9,975 nt of DNA from an uncultured Desulfobacterales bacterium. Its GTDB lineage: Bacteria; Desulfobacterota; Desulfobacteria; Desulfobacterales; G020354645. This document shows positions 1 through 7,196 of the stretch, one piece after another. The stretch spans positions 1 to 9,975 of the forward strand of contig CAMYNZ010000276.1 of NCBI GenBank assembly GCA_947259865.1, given 5' to 3'. Made by a program: the position numbers and the translations under genes. The first letter of the stretch is position 1, and the number at the start of each line of letters is the position of its first letter. Below the pieces are notes generated by a model that ran no database searches, had not been told where the DNA came from, and worked only from the letters and a program-made list of their open reading frames with translations.

Positions 1-1725
1 TTTTTTGCCTTTCTTTTGTTTTTCCAGAAGTTTTCGTTTACGGGTAACATCACCCCCATAGCACTTGGCGGTGACATCTTTTCTGAGGGCTGATACCGTC
101 TTGCGTGCGATAATCTGCCCGCCGATGGCGCCCTGGATGGCAATCTTAAACATCTGACGCGGGATCTCATCCCGTAATTTTTCGCAGGCAAATCGGGCGC
201 GCTCCACGGCTCTATCCCTGTGCACAAGTTGGGAAAGCGCATCAACACGTTCCCCGTTAATGAGAATATCAAGTTTCACCAGATCGGTATCTCTAAAATC
301 GATCAGGTCGTAGTCAAACGAACCATACCCCTGGGTAACCGACTTGAGTCTGTCGTAAAAATCGTAGATAACTTCTGCCAAGGGAAGTTCAAAAATCATC
401 TCCAGGCGATTGTCTGTAAGGTACTGATAATTAATACTTTTACCACGGCGATCAAGACAGAGTTTCATGACCGCACCCATATAGCGGTCGGGGATTATGA
501 TGCTGGCCCGTATAAACGGTTCTTTTGTCAGCACAATCTGACCGGCATCCGGATACAGGGCCGGGTTATCAATGGTAAAGGATGAACCGTCCATCATTAC
601 AAGCCGGTATTGAACGGAGGGTGCAGTGATGATGAGCGACAGGTTATATTCACGTTCAAGACGCTCCTGCACAACCTCGAGGTGAAGCAATCCCAAAAAG
701 CCGCAGCGGAAACCAAGACCCAAGGCGATGGATGAGTCTTTTTCATATACTAGCGAGGCGTCGTTTAATTTGAGCTTTTCGATCCCGGTGGCAAGCTCCA
801 GATAGCCGTCAGAAGCCACGGGGTAGATGGATGAAAAAACCACCGGTTTGCTTTCTTTGAATCCAGGCAAAGGTGTGTCACAGGGCTGATCTTTGGTCGT
901 GATGGTATCGCCGCAGCGGGTGTCGCTCACCGTCTTGATTCCAGCAATTATATAGCCCACCTGACCCGCCGAAAGATCCGGCTGGATCACGCGTTCGAGT
1001 TGGAAGATACCGACTTCTTCGACCCGATACACGGCTTTATTTGACATGAACATAATCGTGTCGCCGGATTTTATTTTGCCCTGGAAGACACGAAGATAAA
1101 TAATGGTTCCCCGGTAAGCATCATAGTAGGAATCGAAAATTAACGCTTTCAGCGGTCCGTCGGGTCGCCCTGCAGGCGGTGGCAGATAATTGACGATGGC
1201 CTCTAAAACATCTGAAATGCCGGTGCCCTCTTTGGCCGATGCCAGGATCGCCAGTTCAGGATCGAGTCCGAGATCTTGCTCAATTTGAATTTTAACTCTT
1301 TCAATGTCGGCGGAGGGCAAATCGATCTTATTGATGACCGGGATTATTTCAAGGTCATGTTCCATTGCCAGGTAGAGATTGGCCAGTGTCTGGGCTTCTA
1401 CGCCCTGACTGGCATCAATCAAAAGCAAGGCGCCTTCACAGGAGGCCAGTGCCCGGGACACTTCATAGGTAAAATCAACATGACCGGGTGTGTCAATGAG
1501 GTTCAAATAGTAAGTTCTGTTATCCAGGGCCTGATATGGTAAGCATACGGTCTGACTTTTGATGGTAATGCCGCGTTCCCGCTCAATATCCATTGTATCA
1601 AGAATCTGATTCTGGAAATGCCGCTCGGCAATGATGTTGGTCGCCAGAATAAGACGATCAGACAGCGTTGATTTCCCGTGATCAATATGCGCGATGATAC
1701 TAAAATTTCTCAGATTTTTCATCAT
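1..1725 (-). CDS. lepA: Elongation factor 4 (LepA), C-terminus cut by window edge
   Basis: Translational GTPase of the EF-4/LepA family, which binds the ribosome in the cytoplasm and acts on stalled or mistranslocated complexes and in ribosome biogenesis. Reading the minus strand from 1725 gives 575 uninterrupted codons to base 1, with all GTPase motifs: G1 AHIDHGKST at residues 12-20, G2 RGIT at 51-54, G3 DTPGH at 78-82, G4 NKID at 132-135 and G5 SAK at 163-165. These are followed by EF-G-like domains II, III and V ([21 protein letters not shown] is typical of EF-4) and the start of the basic LepA-specific C-terminal domain ([19 protein letters not shown]). Family members are about 600 residues, so roughly 20-25 residues lie outside the window. 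Two adjacent ATGs (1725 and 1722) could start it; neither has a clear Shine-Dalgarno sequence. It is divergent from the REC-GGDEF gene. The identification is firm; the exact start is less so. Confidence 0.97.
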   Translation of the reverse strand, partial: MMKNLRNFSIIAHIDHGKSTLSDRLILATNIIAERHFQNQILDTMDIERERGITIKSQTVCLPYQALDNRTYYLNLIDTPGHVDFTYEVSRALASCEGALLLIDASQGVEAQTLANLYLAMEHDLEIIPVINKIDLPSADIERVKIQIEQDLGLDPELAILASAKEGTGISDVLEAIVNYLPPPAGRPDGPLKALIFDSYYDAYRGTIIYLRVFQGKIKSGDTIMFMSNKAVYRVEEVGIFQLERVIQPDLSAGQVGYIIAGIKTVSDTRCGDTITTKDQPCDTPLPGFKESKPVVFSSIYPVASDGYLELATGIEKLKLNDASLVYEKDSSIALGLGFRCGFLGLLHLEVVQERLEREYNLSLIITAPSVQYRLVMMDGSSFTIDNPALYPDAGQIVLTKEPFIRASIIIPDRYMGAVMKLCLDRRGKSINYQYLTDNRLEMIFELPLAEVIYDFYDRLKSVTQGYGSFDYDLIDFRDTDLVKLDILINGERVDALSQLVHRDRAVERARFACEKLRDEIPRQMFKIAIQGAIGGQIIARKTVSALRKDVTAKCYGGDVTRKRKLLEKQKKGKK

Positions 1726-1736
1726 TTAAAAGTGAG

Positions 1737-1765
1737 TTGACATGCCCTATCATCTTAGATATACT
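1737..1765 (+). promoter_or_regulatory. Near-consensus sigma70 promoter for the REC-GGDEF gene
   Basis: TTGACA at 1737-1742 is a perfect -35 box; after exactly 17 bases, TATACT at 1760-1765 is a 5/6 match to the -10 consensus. Transcription would start near 1772, giving a leader of about 45 nt before the ATG at 1816. The match is strong enough to suggest a constitutive promoter; no operator-like palindrome overlaps it that I can see. Confidence 0.75.
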
Positions 1766-1785
1766 AACAAAACGGTTTAATTCAA
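1758..1785 (-). promoter_or_regulatory. Possible lepA promoter, overlapping the divergent one
   Basis: On the minus strand TTGAAT (1785-1780) and TATATC (1763-1758) are separated by 16 bases, each matching 4 of 6 consensus positions. Transcription would begin near 1751, about 25 nt before the lepA ATG. Its -10 box would share bases with the -10 box of the rightward promoter, so the two could compete for polymerase. This is a weak call based only on spacing and box similarity; lepA may also be transcribed from elsewhere. Confidence 0.35.
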
Positions 1786-1815
1786 TAGACTATAAATATC
1801 AGATACTTTTAAACT

Positions 1816-2793
1816 ATGTCAACGTCCGCAGCATCACAAAAAACTGATGATACCCAAGATAGAATAATGGTACAATCAAAAAACGAGGCTAGCGTTCTTA
1901 TTGTCGATGATGAGGTTGGTGTCAGAGACTCCATGCAGGAGTTTATCGAAATGGCCGGGTTCAAACCGGCGATTGCCTCCAGCGCTGAAGAAGCCTTAGA
2001 ACTTATTCGATCAAACAGCATTCAAGTTGTCATTACCGATATTATGCTGCCGGGTATGGGCGGTCTCGAACTAACCCGCTTGGTCAAAAAAGAATACGAT
2101 GCAGACGTCATCGTAATGACCGGTTACAGCGGTGACTATTCTTATGAAGAAGCCATAAATATGGGTGCCAGCGACTTCGTCATAAAGCCCGTACGTCTGG
2201 AAGAGCTGCTGCTCAGGCTAAAAAGAGTTTTGAAAGAAAGGGATCTTACCCAGGAAAGAGTCCGCATGATGGAAAAATTGCAGAAGCTTGCAATTACAGA
2301 TGGACTCACCAAACTGCATAACTCTCGGTCATTTTACAGCCAAATAGAAGTTGAAGTGGATCGTTTCAACCGCTATAAACATCCCCTTTCGCTGCTGCTG
2401 CTGGATATCGATCACTTCAAACACTATAACGACACATGCGGACACCTGGAAGGCGATAAGGTTCTGGTGCGAATCAGCCAGATAATAAGGTCATGCCTCA
2501 GAAAGTTGGATACCGCTTATCGCTATGGCGGGGAAGAATTTACGGTTATCCTGCCGGAGACAACCTGCGAAGAAGCCAGTAACGTTGCCGAAAGGATCCG
2601 AATTGCCGTAAAAGCTGAAAAATTCGACCCCGATAACCAAGATGATATTATCATAACCATAAGTATCGGTGTCACACAATACTCCCCCGAGGAAGAATTG
2701 TCGGCTTTTATACAGCGCGCGGATAAAGCCATGTATTCTTCCAAGCAAAACGGACGCAACAAGGTTACTGCCCTAATCCCCGAACAACTCTAG
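1816..2793 (+). CDS. REC-GGDEF response regulator, predicted diguanylate cyclase
   Basis: Predicted soluble enzyme that makes cyclic di-GMP from two GTP, controlled by phosphorylation. The 325 residues hold an N-terminal receiver domain (about 26-140) with acidic pair D31-D32, phosphoacceptor D75 in VVITDIMLPG, switch T102 and K124 followed by P125. A short helical linker leads into a GGDEF domain (about 158-320) with the entry motif TDGLTKLHN, metal-binding D197 in LLLDIDHFK, the N205-D206 pair and the signature GGEEF at 238-242. R229-K-L-D232 lies exactly five residues before it, so the allosteric inhibition site is intact. All catalytic residues seem present, so activity is expected. No histidine kinase is adjacent, so its partner is unknown. 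ATG 1816 is taken as start because it is close behind a good promoter; ATG 1867 (residue 18) would also keep the whole receiver domain, and neither has a good ribosome-binding site. Confidence 0.93.
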   Translation: MSTSAASQKTDDTQDRIMVQSKNEASVLIVDDEVGVRDSMQEFIEMAGFKPAIASSAEEALELIRSNSIQVVITDIMLPGMGGLELTRLVKKEYDADVIVMTGYSGDYSYEEAINMGASDFVIKPVRLEELLLRLKRVLKERDLTQERVRMMEKLQKLAITDGLTKLHNSRSFYSQIEVEVDRFNRYKHPLSLLLLDIDHFKHYNDTCGHLEGDKVLVRISQIIRSCLRKLDTAYRYGGEEFTVILPETTCEEASNVAERIRIAVKAEKFDPDNQDDIIITISIGVTQYSPEEELSAFIQRADKAMYSSKQNGRNKVTALIPEQL

Positions 2794-2812
2794 AAGTGCT
2801 TCCAAAGCCACG

Positions 2813-2832
2813 CCTGAGGCGGGTAAGCCTCA
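2813..2832. repeat. 7-bp perfect hairpin just after the GGDEF gene
   Basis: CTGAGGC and GCCTCAG form a perfect 7-bp stem around a 6-base loop, 20 nt after the stop codon. It may protect the mRNA 3' end or help termination, but no run of T follows it, so a standard Rho-independent terminator is not supported. Confidence 0.45.
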
Positions 2833-2880
2833 GATTAGGCCCATTGGCTGCGTTGTCCCGCGGCTTGAAATGCTAATTAA

Positions 2881-2904
2881 TCGCGGCAAGATGCCGCTCC
2901 CACC
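2881..2904 (-). repeat. REP-like element, copy 1
   Basis: Read on the minus strand this 24-mer begins GGTGGGAG and continues into a hairpin GCGGC-atctt-GCCGC, ending CGA. A conserved GGTGGGAG head followed by a short imperfect palindrome is the form of bacterial REP sequences, which are spread by REP-associated tyrosine transposases (RAYT). It pairs with the oppositely oriented copy at 2951-2974. The REP assignment is from form and the pairing; genome copy number cannot be seen here. Confidence 0.6.
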
Positions 2905-2950
2905 GTTCATATTGGATGGAGATCAGTAACCACCATGGTGTTCAAAAATT

Positions 2951-2974
2951 GGTGGGAGTGGCTTCCAGCCACGA
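2951..2974 (+). repeat. REP-like element, copy 2
   Basis: This copy begins GGTGGGAG and continues into the hairpin GTGGC-ttcca-GCCAC, ending GA. Compared with copy 1, the stem differs at both paired positions (C-G replaced by T-A), so base pairing is kept although the sequence changed. The two copies are inverted, head to head, 46 bases apart, like a BIME unit. Together they could form a larger hairpin in either converging transcript. Confidence 0.6.
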
Positions 2975-3009
2975 GATGTACGTTCATCCGCCAGAGTGCG
3001 TTGACGGAT

Positions 3010-3033
3010 TCCGCTTTCAATCCGCTTTCAATC
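3010..3033. repeat. Short 11-bp tandem repeat
   Basis: The unit TCCGCTTTCAA occurs twice back to back (3010-3020 and 3021-3031) and a third copy begins (TCC). It is probably a replication-slippage product in non-coding DNA; no function is suggested. Confidence 0.6.
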
Positions 3034-3057
3034 CACGGGACGCCTTGATGCATACAT

Positions 3058-3073
3058 TAATCTATTTAGATTA
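3058..3073. repeat. AT-rich perfect palindrome
   Basis: TAATCTA and TAGATTA form a perfect 7-bp inverted repeat around TT, flanked by partly matching ACAT/ATGT. It could be a protein-binding site or a small cruciform. It sits far from any start codon, so an operator role is unlikely. Confidence 0.4.
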
Positions 3074-3163
3074 GATATGTAATCCCGCTCCAGCGGGGCC
3101 CTTGAACCTATTCTGATGTTGAAACTACTTCGAGCGATGGTCAAGAATACTTTGCGGGTTATA

Positions 3164-4132
3164 TTAGCGTATAACCACCTTGAGATAAAGATCACCGATC
3201 AGCCCCTCCGATCTTTTTTGGCCCAAACCTTTTAAGCGTAATATCTTTCCACTTTTGATTCCCCGTGGAATGTTTACCCGGATTAACCGTTTTTGAAACC
3301 CCCAGGGAATGTTCACGATCTTGTTGGTTCCCTGACTTGCTTCATGGGGCGTGACATAGAGTGTTCCGTGCAGATCCGGATCATCTCGGGTGCCGATCGG
3401 ACGGATCATCTGAAGACGGTGAGTCTTTTTTCTGGCGGTTAACGGGCGTATTTTTTCAGTAATGCCGGCAGCCGGCAGCAGGTTAAATAACTTTAAGATA
3501 ATTATGCCGAATATAAATCCGCCGATATGCGCCCACCAGGCGATACTACTGACTTCTGCCCGTACACCGGCGGCGCTGATAAACTGCAAAATAAACCAAA
3601 ATCCCAGAAAGAAAAATGCGGGGATCTCTATAAACCAGGGAATAAAGAGGATTGGAATCAGGGTTAAAATTTTTGAAAACGGATGCAAAATGAAATATGC
3701 GCCCATGACACCCGCGATGGCACCGCTGGCACCGATGGTTGGGACATTTGAATTCATGTTTAATAGCAGGTGGGAAACGCCGGAGGCCAATCCGCAAAGA
3801 AGGTAAAAAAGAATATAGCGCAAATGACCGAGATGATCTTCAACGTTGTCGCCGAAGATGTACAGGAACCAGATATTTCCCAGCAGATGCCAAAAACCAC
3901 CGTGCAGAAACATAAAAGAAAAAAAAGACAATAACTGCTGGCCGATTGTAAAATAAGCCATGATCTGTGGAACGGTATAGCGGGCCGGTACCAGGCCGTA
4001 AATATAGTTGAACTGGTGCAGCTCAGGACCCTGTGCAATTTGAACCAGGAATATTACGACATTGAAACCGATGATGGTGCTGTTGACGATCGGTGCGTTC
4101 TGGGTTGGGGTGGTGTCACGGATGGGAATCAT
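3164..4132 (-). CDS. Rhomboid intramembrane serine protease fused to DnaJ CTD-like module
   Basis: Predicted inner-membrane serine protease of the rhomboid family, which cuts membrane-embedded substrates. Of 322 residues, about 1-220 are the rhomboid core with several hydrophobic helices (first at about 17-34, last at about 198-218). The catalytic serine is S136 in GASGA and the histidine is H202 in AHIGGFIFG; N86 with H77 and H82 in the FLHGGFWHLLGN segment match the usual oxyanion region. A basic linker (about 224-245) leads to residues 251-322, which fit the DnaJ substrate-binding domain I: DL at 253-254, EA at 264-265 then G268, IP at 288-289, SG at 294-295, LRLKGLG at 298-304 and GDLY at 313-316. 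There is no J-domain and no zinc-finger cysteines, so it resembles the zinc-less CbpA type. The gene lies 94 nt downstream of valS on the same strand, suggesting co-transcription. The start ATG follows no clear Shine-Dalgarno. The protease call is firm; the fusion is read from pattern, without a search. Confidence 0.92.
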   Translation of the reverse strand: MIPIRDTTPTQNAPIVNSTIIGFNVVIFLVQIAQGPELHQFNYIYGLVPARYTVPQIMAYFTIGQQLLSFFSFMFLHGGFWHLLGNIWFLYIFGDNVEDHLGHLRYILFYLLCGLASGVSHLLLNMNSNVPTIGASGAIAGVMGAYFILHPFSKILTLIPILFIPWFIEIPAFFFLGFWFILQFISAAGVRAEVSSIAWWAHIGGFIFGIIILKLFNLLPAAGITEKIRPLTARKKTHRLQMIRPIGTRDDPDLHGTLYVTPHEASQGTNKIVNIPWGFQKRLIRVNIPRGIKSGKILRLKGLGQKRSEGLIGDLYLKVVIR

Positions 4133-4226
4133 GATAAAAAGTAATTATTTTAGGGAGCGTTGCTTGGGAACAGGCTGAAACCGGAATGGGGCCTACGCGT
4201 ATGATAATGATTTTCCCGCTAGCCTA

Positions 4227-6851
4227 TCAGGTCATCCGATTGATGCGATCCAGGTTAGACTGCAACTTACGGTTTTTTTCAACCAGGTGCTTTTGTTTAT
4301 CTTTTACCTTTTCTATAACCGCCACCGGGGCTTTGTTAAGAAAGTTTTCATTGCTCAGCTTTTTTGAGATCGGATCCAGTTCGGTGGTAAGTTTATGGAT
4401 CTCTTTTTCCAGCCGTTTTGCTTCCTTTTCAAAATCGATAACTCCTTCAAGGGAAACAAACACTGTGGCGTTATCCACAATTGATGTTGCCGCCGCCGCC
4501 GGCTTTGCCCCCGGCGCTTCCACCAGCAGAGATTGAAGACGGGCCAGGTTAGTAATCATCTCCCGATGCTGCTCGACCGTTTGTCGGATGCGTTCGTCTT
4601 CCGTTTGGACAGTAACATCGAGCCTCCGGGAGGGAGCGATGTTCATCTCCCCGCTGACATTCCGTACCCCGGTTATGATACCTGTTATCAGCTCCATTTT
4701 GGATTCAGCATCTGGATCCGGGACTTTGCCGGGTGTATCCTCGTGATCCGACGGAAAAGTTGACCGCATGATGGACCCGTCCGTTCCGGGAAGTTGCTGC
4801 CATAATTCCTCGGTGACAAAGGGCATGAAAGGATGAAGAAGGATCAGGGTTTCGCGCAGAACCCACCAGAGTACTGCCAGCGTGCTGTCTTTTTCGGGCC
4901 CTGTTTTTTGATACAGGACTGGTTTTATGGCTTCCAGATACCAGTCGCAGAATTCGTGCCATACAAAATTATACAGGCTTGCAGCAGCATCATTAAACCT
5001 GTAAGCGTCCAGGGCCTCTGAAACAGCTTTTGTAACGCCGTGAAGCCGCGAGAGAATCCATCTGTCTGCCAGTGCAAATTTTTTTAACTCTAACCTGCCA
5101 GGATCCTTTTCCAAATGCATAAATGCAAAACGGGCAGCATTCCAAATTTTATTTACAAAATGTCGGTATCCCTCCACCCGCTTTTCGGACATCAGGGTAA
5201 AGCGGAAGGCATCTGTTCCGTACTTATCGATGATCGAAAGGGGATCAATAACATTTCCGCTCGACTTGCTCATTTTTTTGCCGGCTTCATCACGGATAAG
5301 AGCGTGAACATAAACATCTTTAAAGGGAACATCGCCCATAAAATGGATCCCCATCATCATCATCCGGGCAACCCAGAAGAACAAAATATCGAAGGCGGTT
5401 ACCAGCACTGAAGTCGGATAAAAAGCTTTCAAAAGGGGGGTTTCTTCCGGCCAACCCATCGTTGAGAAGGGCCATAGCGCTGAGCTGAACCAGGTATCAA
5501 GAACATCGGTTTCTTGCACCAGTGTGCCTTCCTTACAGCTGGGACACTCCCTGGGGGTGTCCATGGCAACGATCAATTCGTTGCAGGCTTCACAGGTCCA
5601 GGCCGGTATCTGGTGGCCCCACCATATCTGACGGGAGATGCACCAGTCTTTGATATTGTTCATCCATTCAAAATAGGTGGCTTTCCAAACTTCGGGTATA
5701 ATTCTGGTTTTACCGTCCTCCACTGCCGCAACTGCTTTTTCGGCCAGGGGTTTGGCCCGGACGAACCATTGTCTTGAAAGATTGGGTTCTATCATTGTTT
5801 TGCAGCGGTAACAGTGGCCCACACTGTGCCGGTATGGTTCAACCTTCGTCAGTAGACCCTTGTGTTCCAGAGCGTCAATGACGGCCGTTCTGGCCTCAAA
5901 GCGATCAAGCCCGGCAAATCTGCCGGCATCCGCGGTCATGAGGCCGTCGTCTCCAATAACTTTTATGCTGGGCAGATCATGCCGGCCGGCTATTTCAAAA
6001 TCGTTTGGATCATGGGCGGGAGTAACTTTGAGGGCCCCGGTTCCAAAGGTCATATCAACGTATTTATCCTGAATAATAGGGATGGATCGGTCCATCAGTG
6101 GCAGAATGACTTTCTGAGACACGGTTTTATGGTAGCGGGTGTCATCCGGGTTTACGGCTACGGCCGTGTCGCCCAACATGGTTTCAGGACGGGTTGTTGC
6201 AACCACCACGGCCTCATTTCCGTCTTCAAAGGGATACCGGATGTAATACAGGTTTCCCTCGATCTCCTCATGCTCCACTTCAAGATCCGCCAGGGCGGTG
6301 TGGCAACGATGGCACCAGTTAATGATGTAATTGCCGCGATAAATCAGGCCTTCCTGATATAGCTGGACAAAGACTTTGCGTACCGCTCTGGACAAACCTT
6401 TATCCATGGTAAAACGCTCTCTTTGCCAGTCACAGGAAGCCCCCAGGCGTTTGAGCTGGTTAATAATAGCGTTGCCATACTTTTCTTTCCAGGTCCAGAC
6501 TGCCTCAATAAACTTTTCTCTTCCCAGCTGGTGGCGATCGGTGCCCTCCAGGGCCAGTCGCCTTTCCACGACATTCTGGGTCGCTATACCGGCATGGTCC
6601 GTTCCCGGCATCCACAAAACATTATTGCCGCGCAGTCGCCGGTAACGGCACAATATGTCCTGCAAGGTGTTGTTTAAGGCATGTCCCATATGCAAGACGC
6701 CGGTGACATTGGGTGGGGGGATTACGATTGAGTAACTTTTGGATTTGTCATCTTCGACAGCCGCAAACAGATTCTGGTCTTCCCAATAGGCATACCATCG
6801 CTTTTCTACTCCATGTGGCTCGTACGCCTTATCGAGTAAGTCGGACGTCAT
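4227..6851 (-). CDS. valS: Valyl-tRNA synthetase
   Basis: Class Ia synthetase that charges tRNA-Val with valine in the cytoplasm and edits mischarged threonine. The 874 residues show the Rossmann signature HMGH at 54-57 (in PPPNVTGVLHMGHALNN), the GTDHAGIATQ segment, the editing domain with TTRPETMLGDTAVAV (219-233) and TPAHDPNDFE (277-286), paired cysteines at 420/423 and 436/439 that may bind zinc, DVLDTWFSSALWPFS, and KMSKS at 526-530. An anticodon-binding domain follows, with a C-terminal coiled coil (about 802-874) typical of ValRS. Oddity: after FRFTL (residue 553) the chain jumps straight to MSEKRVEGYRHF, omitting about 11 residues that carry the GRDI/GQDI-like element in E. coli, Bacillus and Thermus enzymes; the frame is kept. 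ATG 6851 follows a weak GTGGGG-type Shine-Dalgarno. The rhomboid gene follows on the same strand. Confidence 0.98.
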   Translation of the reverse strand: MTSDLLDKAYEPHGVEKRWYAYWEDQNLFAAVEDDKSKSYSIVIPPPNVTGVLHMGHALNNTLQDILCRYRRLRGNNVLWMPGTDHAGIATQNVVERRLALEGTDRHQLGREKFIEAVWTWKEKYGNAIINQLKRLGASCDWQRERFTMDKGLSRAVRKVFVQLYQEGLIYRGNYIINWCHRCHTALADLEVEHEEIEGNLYYIRYPFEDGNEAVVVATTRPETMLGDTAVAVNPDDTRYHKTVSQKVILPLMDRSIPIIQDKYVDMTFGTGALKVTPAHDPNDFEIAGRHDLPSIKVIGDDGLMTADAGRFAGLDRFEARTAVIDALEHKGLLTKVEPYRHSVGHCYRCKTMIEPNLSRQWFVRAKPLAEKAVAAVEDGKTRIIPEVWKATYFEWMNNIKDWCISRQIWWGHQIPAWTCEACNELIVAMDTPRECPSCKEGTLVQETDVLDTWFSSALWPFSTMGWPEETPLLKAFYPTSVLVTAFDILFFWVARMMMMGIHFMGDVPFKDVYVHALIRDEAGKKMSKSSGNVIDPLSIIDKYGTDAFRFTLMSEKRVEGYRHFVNKIWNAARFAFMHLEKDPGRLELKKFALADRWILSRLHGVTKAVSEALDAYRFNDAAASLYNFVWHEFCDWYLEAIKPVLYQKTGPEKDSTLAVLWWVLRETLILLHPFMPFVTEELWQQLPGTDGSIMRSTFPSDHEDTPGKVPDPDAESKMELITGIITGVRNVSGEMNIAPSRRLDVTVQTEDERIRQTVEQHREMITNLARLQSLLVEAPGAKPAAAATSIVDNATVFVSLEGVIDFEKEAKRLEKEIHKLTTELDPISKKLSNENFLNKAPVAVIEKVKDKQKHLVEKNRKLQSNLDRINRMT

Positions 6852-6956
6852 AAAACCCCACTTTCCAATATTGGACCGCTACTTTTATAAATTAGAGCGA
6901 ATACTTCGGGTCATCAGAATACCCTGGCGGCCGCCCCCAATTGATCTGGCTTAAAA

Positions 6957-6985
6957 TTGAAAAAGGGGATTATAAAATAATCCCC
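6957..6985 (-). terminator. Probable Rho-independent terminator between acidic gene and valS
   Basis: On the minus strand GGGGATTA and TAATCCCC form a perfect 8-bp stem around a 5-base loop, followed directly by TTTTT and a further T-rich run (CAATTTT). The stem is only half GC, so strength is moderate. It would end transcription of the upstream acidic-protein gene and separate it from valS, which then needs its own promoter. Confidence 0.6.
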
Positions 6986-7017
6986 ATCGAGAATGCTCCC
7001 GAGTAACAGGCTGACAT

Positions 7018-7196
7018 TAGAAGCTATCTCAAAAATGTCTTTTGGCCCAATGTCGTTGTTGGTGCCTCGTTTCAAATCCTCGAAATACTCAAGTATTTCT
7101 CCGGTTTGAAACTCAGCCCCGCCGCGCTTGTCCCGGCCTAGCCGTTAGGCGAAGACGGAACCTTGAACCAAAATCCTATTTTTGAGATGGCTTCTA
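7018..7196. mobile_element. MITE-like non-coding element with terminal inverted repeats
   Basis: A 179-bp segment bounded by 19-bp inverted repeats (7018-7036 and 7178-7196) with a single mismatch (7025 versus 7189) that would still be a G-U pair in RNA. Similarity continues inward imperfectly (TTTTGG and AA in register). In the middle, 7069-7112 is a second, nested palindrome: GTTTCAAA/TTTGAAAC outside and GAAATACT/AGTATTTC inside, with a 2-base loop. There is no ORF. The ends GAAGC...GCTTC are flanked by TA on both sides, as expected for a TA target duplication of the Tc1/mariner-IS630 type, but TA is a short and weak signal. I recall similar palindromic sequences in Desulfobacterales genomes; copy number here is unknown. 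Confidence 0.6.

Larger units (their letters stand above)
2794..3163. other. Convergent intergenic region with repeats, no gene
   Basis: This 370-base stretch lies between the 3' ends of the REC-GGDEF gene and the rhomboid gene and contains no convincing coding sequence. It holds a perfect 7-bp stem at 2813-2832 (CTGAGGC/GCCTCAG), a REP-like inverted pair (2881-2974), a 10-bp palindrome CACCATGGTG at 2931-2940, a short tandem repeat (3010-3033), an AT-rich palindrome (3058-3073) and a hairpin CCCGCT/AGCGGG at 3084-3097. None of these hairpins is followed by a T tract on either strand, so I see no clear intrinsic terminator for either converging gene. Confidence 0.7.

Noticed and set aside
220..585. 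121-codon plus-strand frame at the left edge
   Set aside because: It lies antisense to lepA, which shows continuous conserved sequence on the other strand.
2881..2974. The inverted pair as a CRISPR remnant
   Set aside because: Only two copies exist, inverted rather than direct, with a hairpin in each and no cas genes; a REP pair explains it better.
3084..3097. GC-rich hairpin CCCGCT/AGCGGG as terminator of the rhomboid gene
   Set aside because: The stem is short, the loop only two bases, and no T run follows on either strand.
5862..6362. 166-codon plus-strand frame inside valS
   Set aside because: It is wholly antisense to well-conserved ValRS sequence including the editing domain, with no recognisable domain of its own.
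6926..6935. GC palindrome GGCGGCCGCC upstream of valS as an operator
   Set aside because: It is an isolated 10-bp GC palindrome without a partner site or a nearby clear promoter, so chance is a sufficient explanation.
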